From NCBI GenBank assembly GCA_900555745.1, contig USMH01000015.1, positions 1 to 12,296 of the forward strand: a stretch of 12,296 bases of DNA, read 5' to 3'. How positions within the stretch are numbered: the stretch's first letter is position 1; every line of letters begins with the position of its first letter. Below the pieces are notes generated by a model. It made no database searches. It was not told where the DNA came from and saw only the letters and a list, made by a program, of their open reading frames with translations. This document shows positions 6,528 to 12,093 of the stretch, in pieces. This stretch comes from an uncultured Collinsella sp. (lineage in GTDB: Bacteria; Actinomycetota; Coriobacteriia; Coriobacteriales; Coriobacteriaceae). The position numbers were made by a program, and so were the translations under genes.

Positions 6528-8306
6528 ATGGACGAGAAAACCAAAGCACAGATTCAGCAGGAGGCCGCCGACCTGGTTGCCAAGCTGCAGCCGCGTTCTG
6601 GCAAGTTCCGCACCATCAGCCCCGAGATGGACCCGCTGCGCCTGGGCTCTGGCTGGTCCATCGAGGATCTGGACAAGCCGCAGGTCATTATCGAGTCGAC
6701 GTTCGGCGACTCGCACCCGGGTTCTGCCGGCCTGTTTGATCTGGTCGAGGAGGTCCGTGCTGGCGTTGCCGAGGCTGGCGGTCACGGTGCTCGTTACTTC
6801 TGCACCGACATTTGCGACGGTGAGGCCCAGGGCCACGACGGCATCAACTACTCGCTGCCCAGCCGCGACATGATCGCCAACATGATCGAGATTCATGCCA
6901 AGGCCACTCCATTCGACGCCGGTGTCTTTGTCGCCAGCTGCGATAAGGGTCTGCCTGCGAACCTCATGGCCATGGGCCGCATCAACATCCCCTCCATCGT
7001 CGTTACCGGCGGTGTCATGGATGCCGGTCCCGACCTGCTGACCCTGGAGCAGCTCGGCGCCATCTCGGCCCGCTATGAGCGCGGCGAGATTTCCCGCGAG
7101 GAGCTCGAGTTTGCCAAGCACAACGCATGCCCCAGCTGCGGCGCCTGCTCCTTTATGGGTACCGCCTCGACCATGCAGGTTACCGCCGAGGCCCTGGGCC
7201 TTATGCTCCCCGGCACGGCTCTGCTGCCCGCAACCAGCTCCGATCTGCGTGAGTTTGCGCGCGAGGCTGGCCGTCAGTCCGTGTGGCTCTCCGAGCACAA
7301 CCTGTGTCCGCGCGACATCGTGACCAAGGAGTCCTTCGAGAATCTCATCATGGTCCACGGCGCCATCTCCGGTTCCACCAACTCGCTGCTGCACATTCCC
7401 GCGATCGCCCGCGAGTTTGGCATCGAGATGTCCGCCGACGATTTCGATCGCCTGCACCGTGGCGCCCACTACCTGCTCAACGTTCGCCCCGCAGGCGAGT
7501 GGCCGGCGCAGTTCTTCTACTATGCGGGCGGCGTGCCGCGCATCATGGAGGAGATCAAGTCGATGCTCCACCTCGGCGTTATGACCGTCACCGGCAAGAC
7601 TCTCGGCGAGAACCTCGAGGACCTCAAGAACAACGGTTACTACGAGAAGTGCGGTCGTTACCTTGAGAAGTGGAATCTCAAGCGCGAGGACATCATCCGT
7701 CCGTTTGACCAGGCCTTCGGCACCGACGGTTCCATCGCCATCCTCCACGGCAACCTTGCCCCCGAGGGCGCCGTCGTCAAGCACACGGTTGTTCCGCGCG
7801 AGATGTTCCAGGCTACGCTTAAGGCACGTCCGTTCGACTGCGAGGAGGACGCCATCCACGCCGTCCTGACGCACGAGGTCAAGCCCGGCGACGCCGTCAT
7901 CATTCGCTACGAGGGCCCCAAGGGTTCCGGCATGCCCGAGATGTTCTACACCACCGAGGCTATCGCCAGCGACCCCGAGCTGGGCGCGAGCATTGCTCTG
8001 ATCACTGACGGCCGCTTCTCCGGCGCCTCCAAGGGCCCGGCTATCGGTCACGTTTCGCCCGAGGCTGCCGTGGGCGGCCCGATTGCCTTGATCGAGGAGG
8101 GCGACCTTATCCAGATCAACATCCCCGAGCGCTCGCTGTCTATTGTGGGCATCGCCGGCAAGGAGATGGAGCCGGCCGAGATCGATGCCGTCCTGGCCGA
8201 GCGCCGAGCCGCTTGGAAGCCCAAGGCTAATCGCTATACCTCCGGCACGCTCAAGTTCTTTACCGAGCATGCAGTTTCCGCCATTCAGGGTGGCTACATG
8301 GAGTAG
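6528..8306 (+). CDS. IlvD/Edd-family sugar-acid dehydratase
   Basis: A 592-residue Fe-S dehydratase that removes water from a sugar acid to give a 2-keto-3-deoxy acid. Cluster and metal sites are visible: C96 in D-I-C-D-G, C138 in S-C-D-K-G-L-P-A-N, and C207 in C-S-F-M-G-T-A-S-T-M. The catalytic Ser is probably S498 in D-G-R-F-S-G-A-S. The C-x-x-M-G-T-A-S-T-M form is that of arabinonate, xylonate and gluconate dehydratases. Dihydroxy-acid dehydratase usually has G-M-x-T-A-N, and Edd has Y-G-T-A-N. A sugar-acid substrate is therefore favoured over branched-chain amino acid synthesis, in keeping with the GntP neighbour. Extra Cys at 92, 201 and 204 lie near the cluster. The ATG at 6528 has AGAGGAG six bases before it; the upstream in-frame ATG at 6492 lacks one. 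Automatic pipelines would probably label it IlvD. Confidence 0.9.
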   Translation: MDEKTKAQIQQEAADLVAKLQPRSGKFRTISPEMDPLRLGSGWSIEDLDKPQVIIESTFGDSHPGSAGLFDLVEEVRAGVAEAGGHGARYFCTDICDGEAQGHDGINYSLPSRDMIANMIEIHAKATPFDAGVFVASCDKGLPANLMAMGRINIPSIVVTGGVMDAGPDLLTLEQLGAISARYERGEISREELEFAKHNACPSCGACSFMGTASTMQVTAEALGLMLPGTALLPATSSDLREFAREAGRQSVWLSEHNLCPRDIVTKESFENLIMVHGAISGSTNSLLHIPAIAREFGIEMSADDFDRLHRGAHYLLNVRPAGEWPAQFFYYAGGVPRIMEEIKSMLHLGVMTVTGKTLGENLEDLKNNGYYEKCGRYLEKWNLKREDIIRPFDQAFGTDGSIAILHGNLAPEGAVVKHTVVPREMFQATLKARPFDCEEDAIHAVLTHEVKPGDAVIIRYEGPKGSGMPEMFYTTEAIASDPELGASIALITDGRFSGASKGPAIGHVSPEAAVGGPIALIEEGDLIQINIPERSLSIVGIAGKEMEPAEIDAVLAERRAAWKPKANRYTSGTLKFFTEHAVSAIQGGYME

Positions 8307-8354
8307 CGCCCATGCGCATCAAATATCTCCTCTCATAGATGTGCGGCACAAAGA

Positions 8355-8377
8355 GCCCCGAGCCACGTCACCGGGGC
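8355..8377 (+). terminator. Weak GC hairpin after the dehydratase gene
   Basis: GCCCCG (8355-8360), an 11-base loop and CGGGGC (8372-8377), followed by GCGTTGTT. The long loop and poor T tract make it a modest terminator at best. The stronger hairpin at 8433 is the likelier stop point. Confidence 0.35.
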
Positions 8378-8432
8378 GCGTTGTTCAGCGCCGCCGGGGC
8401 GCTCCACTCAAACGACAAGAGACGTCTTACGC

Positions 8433-8474
8433 AAGCGCCCGCGTCCGTGGATAAAACCACGGGCGTGGGCGCTT
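8433..8474. terminator. Strong bidirectional terminator between convergent genes
   Basis: AAGCGCCCGCGTCCGTGG (8433-8450), loop ATAAAA, and CCACGGGCGTGGGCGCTT (8457-8474): an 18-bp stem with two G:T wobbles. CACTTTATT follows on the plus strand. It lies between the convergent dehydratase and ArsC/Spx-like genes and should serve both. Confidence 0.85.
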
Positions 8475-8476
8475 CA

Positions 8477-8505
8477 CTTTATTCCCAGCCGCTTTATTCC
8501 CAGCC
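8477..8505. repeat. 15-bp tandem duplication over the stop codon of the ArsC/Spx-like gene
   Basis: CTTTATTCCCAGCC occurs at 8477-8490 and again at 8492-8505, a 15-base period. On the minus strand this repeats the last codons G-W-E and the stop, in frame, directly after the real stop. It looks like a slippage duplication that leaves the protein unchanged. Confidence 0.85.
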
Positions 8506-8835
8506 CTTCCACACGTCAGGCTCGTAGCCAACGGTTGCCTGGCGGCCGTTGCGAACGATGGGCTCACGAAGAATCTGCTGGTTATCGAGCACCTTTTCGA
8601 ACTTCTGGTCGGCAGCAAGATACTGTACGAGCGCAACCGTGTCGGCATCTTTCGCCTTTGGATCGATCACAGCGTCGATCCCGCCGACGGCGCGCGCCAC
8701 GCTTTCGAGCTCGCCTTTGCTCATCCCCTTTTCCTTCAAGTCGATGAACTGGAACTTCACACGACGTTCCTTGAAATAGCGCTGCGCCTTCTTAGTATCG
8801 AAGCTTTTCTTCGTGCCGAATATCTGGATGTTCAT
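8494..8835 (-). CDS. ArsC/Spx-fold (YffB-like) protein lacking cysteine
   Basis: A 113-residue protein of the ArsC/Spx/YffB thioredoxin-like fold. It opens with I-Q-I-F-G-T-K-K-S-F-D-T-K-K-A-Q-R-Y-F, aligning with the family pattern Y-G-x-x-x-C-D-x-x-K-K-A, and ends with L-R-E-P-I-V-R-N-G and V-G-Y-x-P-x-x-W, as in ArsC relatives. Length is normal (110-120). The position of the conserved Cys is Ser11, and there is no Cys anywhere in the protein. Thiol-based arsenate reduction or Spx-type redox sensing is therefore not possible in the usual way. It may be a structural, RNA-polymerase-binding or glutathione-independent variant; the function is unknown. The ATG at 8835 has a modest AAGGCGG upstream. 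It stands alone on the minus strand, with strong hairpin 8433-8474 behind it. Confidence 0.85.
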   Translation of the reverse strand: MNIQIFGTKKSFDTKKAQRYFKERRVKFQFIDLKEKGMSKGELESVARAVGGIDAVIDPKAKDADTVALVQYLAADQKFEKVLDNQQILREPIVRNGRQATVGYEPDVWKGWE

Positions 8836-9119
8836 ACGTACCGCCTTCGCTCAATTCTCGTCCGTCCATGATACGACAAGGGAGCCGAGCAAAAACAGAG
8901 CAGGCGGAGATGGAGGAGGACGGCGACCGACCGTCGGCAAGAGTCGGCCGGATCGGACTGGCGCCCAGCGCGCGCCGGCGACACGCTCGCAGCTGCACAC
9001 ATAGCCGATGTACAAGCTCGCCGCGGCGTTCCCTCGCCCCGCGGTGTGGCGATAGAGAAGCACGCCACCCGTCAACGATGGCGCCTCGGTGAAGAAAATC
9101 AACGTCTGGGCTACATCCC
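8836..9119. other. GC-rich intergenic stretch, no gene recognised
   Basis: No reading frame here has family-like sequence. Minus-strand frames at 8832-9068 and 8851-9102 are open but look like low-complexity by-products of GC-rich DNA: Arg, Ala, Pro and Ser runs, and no ribosome sites. CCGACCGTCGG (8927-8937) is a short palindrome. It must hold the promoter of the ArsC/Spx-like gene, but no clear minus-strand -10/-35 pair was found. Confidence 0.5.
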
Positions 9120-9148
9120 TTGAAAGGGGCGAAGACGGCTGCTAGAAT
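9120..9148 (+). promoter_or_regulatory. Sigma-70-type promoter for the MFS-CBS operon
   Basis: TTGAAA (9120-9125), a 17-base spacer and TAGAAT (9143-9148): close to the housekeeping consensus at ideal spacing, and the best promoter in the window. It predicts a transcript start near 9155 and an untranslated leader of about 200 bases before the transporter gene. Confidence 0.75.
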
Positions 9149-9159
9149 ACCTCCCCGCT

Positions 9160-9273
9160 ATGAAGGATTTGACCAAAGCATACATCGCAATTCGGCGGCC
9201 CCTGGTATACGGGGCCTCTCCTGTTGTTCCCCAAGTGCGCTCTGAGCAGCCGCTTTCTTCCTGTCGTATCTGA
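9160..9273 (+). CDS. Possible 37-residue leader peptide
   Basis: An ATG only about five bases after the predicted transcript start opens a 37-codon frame beginning M-K-D-L-T-K-A-Y-I-A-I-R-R-P-L and ending at TGA 9271-9273. The stop directly abuts a hairpin (9273-9293). Leader peptides of this size precede many antibiotic-inducible resistance and efflux genes, where a stalled ribosome changes leader folding. Against it: no Shine-Dalgarno site (it would be leaderless) and third-position GC well below that of the real genes here. It could be a chance frame. Confidence 0.3.
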   Translation: MKDLTKAYIAIRRPLVYGASPVVPQVRSEQPLSSCRI

Positions 9274-9293
9274 TGCACGCATAGCACGTGCAT
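9197..9293 (+). promoter_or_regulatory. Structured leader, possible attenuator before the MFS gene
   Basis: Hairpin GGCCCC (9197-9202) with GGGGCC (9211-9216). The GGGG of the second arm can pair instead with CCCC at 9229-9232, so two folds exclude each other. A second hairpin, ATGCACG (9273-9279) with CGTGCAT (9287-9293), is followed by GTTATTT and could be a weak terminator. The first lies inside the possible leader peptide frame and the second begins at its stop codon. Confidence 0.35.
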
Positions 9294-9355
9294 GTTATTT
9301 CGCCCGTGGGCCGGCGCGCCTTCGGCGAAGAATCGAATAGATACGAAGGAAGCTT

Positions 9356-10795
9356 ATGTCTGATAATTGTACGGTCGCGCCCGCCAATGGGCGCATTACC
9401 GGTACCCAGATCCGCATCGTCGCGGTCGTCGTCCTGGGTGCCTTCTTGGCGCTACTGAACCAAACGGTGATGTCGCCTGCGCTGCCGGTCATCATGTCCG
9501 ATTTCGCCATCGATGCCTCGACTGCCCAGTGGATCATGTCCATATACCCGCTGGTGAGCGGCATCATGGTCCCCGTTTCGGCGTTCCTTATCGACAAGTT
9601 CAGCACCCGCGCGCTATTCTTCGGGGCGACGCTGGTGTTCGCGCTGGGCACGCTGCTGTGCGCCGCGGCCCCTGATTTCCTGTTCCTCATCATCGGTCGC
9701 GTGTTGCAAGCGGCGGGCTCAGGCGTGCTCATGCCGCTTGTCTCGGTGGTTCCCATGCTGGTGTTCCCCGTCGAGAAACGAGGAACGGCTATGGGCATGG
9801 CGGGCATCGTCATGTCGGCGGGTCCCGCGGTCGGCCCCGTCGTAGGCGGTGCGGTGATCGACACGTACGGCTGGCGCACCATGATTGGTGCCATCGTCCC
9901 CCTCGCAATTCTCGTGCTGGTGCTGGGCGTGTTCATGCTGAAAAACGTGGGCGAGCTGAAGAACCCCAAGCTCGACCTGCCCTCGGTCGTCCTCTCCACC
10001 ATCGCCTTCGGCGGACTTCTCTACGGGTTCTCGAGCGCCTCGTCGATGGGTTGGGGCAACCCCGTGGTGCTCGGCTCGATCGTCGCGGGTGTCGTGTGCT
10101 TGGTGCTGTTCGTCGTACGCCAGGGCAAAATCGAGGACCCGCTGCTTCAACTGGGCACGCTCAAGACGCGCGAGTTCCGCGTGGCCGCCATCATCGTCAC
10201 GCTCATCAACGCCGCATGCCTGGTCACCAACACGCTGTTGCCGTTGCTGCTGCAAACCTCGCTTGGCGCTTCGGCCTTCGAAACCGGCATGGCCATGCTT
10301 CCCGCCGCGGCGGTGGGCATCATCATCAGCCCTATCTCCGGCGTGGTGTTCGACAAGTTCGGTCCGCGTGCCATCTCGATCGTCGGCCTGGCCCTCATGA
10401 CCGGCGCCCTGTTCCTGCTCTCGCTTTCGACGGTAAACACGCCCATCTTGGTGGTTGCGCTGTTCTGCATGCTGCAGTCCGCCGGCCAGTCGCTCGCGAA
10501 CATGCCGGTGAACACATGGGGTGTCAATGCCTTGAAAAATGACATGATCGCCCACGGCAACGCCATCGCGAACACCGGCCGCCAGGTCGCCGGCGGTTTG
10601 TGCACGGCGCTCATCATCACGGTCATGACAAGCGTCACCGCGTCGGCCGGCGTCGATGCGAGCATCCAAGTAGCCACCGCCGTGGGCGCGGGCGTCGCTT
10701 ACAAGGTGTGCGCGGCAATCGGCCTCGTTTCCCTTATCTGCGCCATATTCAGCGTGCGCACCAAGAAAACCGCACCGAAAACGAAGGAGGCATAA
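9356..10795 (+). CDS. MFS multidrug efflux transporter, DHA2 (EmrB/QacA) type, 14 TM
   Basis: A 479-residue inner-membrane protein with about 14 hydrophobic helices, the size and form of drug:H+ antiporters of the DHA2 group. Motif D1 in helix 1 reads L-N-Q-T-V-M-S-P-A-L-P (34-44), with Asn35 where the family usually has Asp. Motif A reads F-L-I-D-K-F-S-T-R (77-85). Antiporter motif C reads G-P-A-V-G-P-V-V-G-G (156-165), followed by the usual Y-G-W-R. A short basic tail (K-K-T-A-P-K-T-K-E-A) ends the protein. The ATG at 9356 follows GAAGGAAG. It is transcribed from the promoter at 9120 through a 200-base structured leader, and the stop lies three bases before the CBS gene. The substrate (drug, bile compound or dye) is not readable from sequence. 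Confidence 0.9.
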   Translation: MSDNCTVAPANGRITGTQIRIVAVVVLGAFLALLNQTVMSPALPVIMSDFAIDASTAQWIMSIYPLVSGIMVPVSAFLIDKFSTRALFFGATLVFALGTLLCAAAPDFLFLIIGRVLQAAGSGVLMPLVSVVPMLVFPVEKRGTAMGMAGIVMSAGPAVGPVVGGAVIDTYGWRTMIGAIVPLAILVLVLGVFMLKNVGELKNPKLDLPSVVLSTIAFGGLLYGFSSASSMGWGNPVVLGSIVAGVVCLVLFVVRQGKIEDPLLQLGTLKTREFRVAAIIVTLINAACLVTNTLLPLLLQTSLGASAFETGMAMLPAAAVGIIISPISGVVFDKFGPRAISIVGLALMTGALFLLSLSTVNTPILVVALFCMLQSAGQSLANMPVNTWGVNALKNDMIAHGNAIANTGRQVAGGLCTALIITVMTSVTASAGVDASIQVATAVGAGVAYKVCAAIGLVSLICAIFSVRTKKTAPKTKEA

Positions 10796-10798
10796 GCG

Positions 10799-11305
10799 AT
10801 GTCCGAGATTCTGTCCGAGCGCATCCCGCTCGAGCTCGAGGGGACGCCCGTTTCGAGCATCATGATTGAAGAGCCGTTCACCTGCACGCAGGATTGCACG
10901 ATTTCCGACGTGGTGCGCATGCTCGCCGAAAACGAGGTGAGCAGCATGCCCGTAATCGATGAGCGCAACCAGGTGGTCGGGTTCATCTCCGACGGCGATG
11001 TCATGGGAGCCATCGCGCAGCATCGCGCTCACACCATCTTCACGGGCGGCGACGCGTCCATGCTGTACTTCGACGATCAGAGCCTTGAGCAGCGCATCGA
11101 AGACCTGAAGGATCGCTGCGTCATGGATTTCGCGACGCGCCAGGTAGTGTGTGCCCGTCCCGAGCAGAGCATCGCCCGCGTCGCCGCGCTGCTGGCGAAG
11201 AAGAAGTTCAAGAAGCTTCCTGTGGTTGATGACGAGGGCAAACTCGTGGGGGTCATCCGCCGCTCCGCCATCACCAAATACATCTTCGGCATCCTTTTCC
11301 AATAG
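10799..11305 (+). CDS. Stand-alone CBS-pair protein
   Basis: A 168-residue soluble protein made only of a CBS pair. CBS1 is about residues 16-75 (V-S-S-M-P-V-I-D-x-x-x-x-V-V-G-F-I-S-D-G-D-V). CBS2 is about 107-162 (F-K-K-L-P-V-V-D-D-E-G-K-L-V-G-V-I). A charged linker of about 30 residues (76-106) lies between them, longer than usual. CBS pairs bind adenine nucleotides or similar ligands and gate a partner protein. There is no catalytic or DNA-binding domain. Its ribosome site AAGGAGG lies inside the last codons of the MFS gene, and only three bases separate the two genes, so translation is coupled and the transporter is the natural partner. The ligand is unknown. Confidence 0.9.
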   Translation: MSEILSERIPLELEGTPVSSIMIEEPFTCTQDCTISDVVRMLAENEVSSMPVIDERNQVVGFISDGDVMGAIAQHRAHTIFTGGDASMLYFDDQSLEQRIEDLKDRCVMDFATRQVVCARPEQSIARVAALLAKKKFKKLPVVDDEGKLVGVIRRSAITKYIFGILFQ

Positions 11306-11377
11306 GGGCAGGTCGCACTTGAGGCGAACATCTCGAGGCATCGAGCCAGCAACTGGACCAGACAACCTTGACACGCA

Positions 11378-11425
11378 CGCGCTTTCCCTCGATGCTTCGG
11401 TAAGGGGAGCTGCGAAAATCGCAGC
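11378..11425 (+). promoter_or_regulatory. Possible promoter and small palindrome before the MGMT gene
   Basis: TTGACA (11378-11383) is a perfect -35. At 17 bases the -10 would be TAAGGG (11401-11406), which is poor. GCTGCGA-AAA-TCGCAGC (11409-11425) is a perfect 7-bp hairpin or palindrome just after it, with no T tract. GCATCGAG near 11338 and CTCGATGC near 11389 also pair. The 174-base gap may thus hold a weak regulated promoter; read-through from the CBS gene is the alternative. Confidence 0.35.
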
Positions 11426-11479
11426 ACGGGTGATCGGCGCCGCGCCCCCGAAGGCAAAAGCGAACACGGGAGCGATACG

Positions 11480-11788
11480 ATGGGAAAAGTCCTGGACGAA
11501 GATTTGGTTTATGAGATTCTCTCCGTCGTGGCAGAGATTCCGGCGGGATGCGTCGCCTCGTACGGTCAGATAGCGCGCCTCATCGGCAGGGAGAAAAACT
11601 CTCGCCTGGTCGGAGCGGTGCTGAGCGAGGCGGATCGCTACGGCGATTATCCCTGCCACCGCGTCGTCAACCACGCGGGACGCCTCGCGCCAAACTTCCC
11701 CGACCAGCGAGCACTACTGACGGAGGAAGGAGTCGCCTTCCGAGACAACGGCTGCGTCGACATGAAAAAGCACCAGTGGAACGAGTAG
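11480..11788 (+). CDS. MGMT-family (alkyltransferase-like) DNA-binding domain protein
   Basis: A 102-residue protein equal to only the C-terminal DNA-binding/active-site domain of O6-alkylguanine-DNA alkyltransferase, the size of ATL proteins. Visible sites: Y28 in S-Y-G-Q-I-A (the base-flipping Tyr), R42 in S-R-L-V-G (the Arg finger), and P-C-H-R-V-V with Cys59 and His60. True ATL proteins have Trp or Ala in place of the Cys; here the acceptor Cys is kept while the N-terminal domain is missing. It could therefore be a minimal alkyltransferase or an ATL-like damage sensor feeding nucleotide excision repair. The usual Asn hinge before P-C-H-R is not seen. The ATG at 11480 has GGGAG seven bases before it. 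It lies downstream of the MFS-CBS pair, on the same strand. Confidence 0.88.
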   Translation: MGKVLDEDLVYEILSVVAEIPAGCVASYGQIARLIGREKNSRLVGAVLSEADRYGDYPCHRVVNHAGRLAPNFPDQRALLTEEGVAFRDNGCVDMKKHQWNE

Positions 11789-12010
11789 CCAGGCAGCGTA
11801 GCGTCGAAAGGAACGACGCCACGGGGAACGACCTGCGCCCCGCCGCCGGACAACCTATGGCAAAGTGACACGTCCCACAAAGAGCGGCGCACCAGTACGA
11901 GACACGACCGCGACGTAAAAAGACCCTATGATACTCGTAAGCATCTATCTGATTGCCCGCCTCGAGGTACCCAAAGGACGAGAGATGCCGAAACCCCTAG
12001 ACAAAGAAAA
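11789..12010. other. Intergenic stretch, no gene recognised
   Basis: About 220 bases between the MGMT gene and the tRNA terminator. No frame looks coding and no hairpin with a T tract is seen for the MGMT transcript. TATGAT near 11926 is an isolated -10-like word. This is chromosomal flank of the tRNA locus. Confidence 0.5.
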
Positions 12011-12038
12011 AGGTCGGGAGCTTTTATGCTTCCGACCT
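12011..12038 (-). terminator. Rho-independent terminator of the tRNA locus
   Basis: On the minus strand, AGGTCGGAAGC, loop ATAAAA and GCTCCCGACCT, followed by TTTTTCTTT. The 11-bp stem has one G:T wobble. It begins ten bases past the encoded CCA end of the tRNA half, the normal place for a tRNA terminator. Confidence 0.9.
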
Positions 12039-12047
12039 GAAGTTTCA

Positions 12048-12093
12048 TGGTCGCGGGGGGGCGGATTTGAACCACCGACCTTCGGGTTATGAG
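12048..12093 (-). tRNA. 3' half of initiator tRNA-fMet (CAU), attachment-site remnant
   Basis: Read on the minus strand from the anticodon loop CTCATAA (CAU anticodon at 12091-12089): the 3' anticodon-stem strand CCCGA, variable loop AGGTC, T arm GGTGG-TTCAAAT-CCGCC, acceptor strand, A and encoded CCA. The CCC beside the loop is the initiator hallmark. The 5' half is missing: bases 12094-12098 do not pair with CCCGA, and no D arm or acceptor strand follows. There is also one C too many (a run of seven) between T stem and acceptor strand. A functional tRNA is therefore not encoded here; it is the left-over att half made when an element inserted in the gene. Confidence 0.8.

Noticed and set aside
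6429..8270. Long minus-strand open frame (613 codons) opposite the dehydratase gene
   Set aside because: It mirrors a clear IlvD-family gene; the translation is a low-complexity Gly/Ala/Leu/Asp mix without domains, as expected opposite GC-rich codons.
6528..8306. Dihydroxy-acid dehydratase IlvD for branched-chain amino acid synthesis
   Set aside because: The Cys207 motif is of the sugar-acid type (C-x-x-M-G-T-A-S-T-M) and the neighbours are a sugar-acid permease and regulator, with no ilv genes.
8851..9102. 83-codon minus-strand frame in the gap before the MFS gene
   Set aside because: Arg/Pro/Ser-rich, no family resemblance, no good ribosome site; another overlapping frame is equally open.
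9719..11674. 651-codon minus-strand open frame across the MFS, CBS and MGMT genes
   Set aside because: It overlaps three well-supported plus-strand genes, is rich in His/Asp/Arg/Gly and has no recognisable family.
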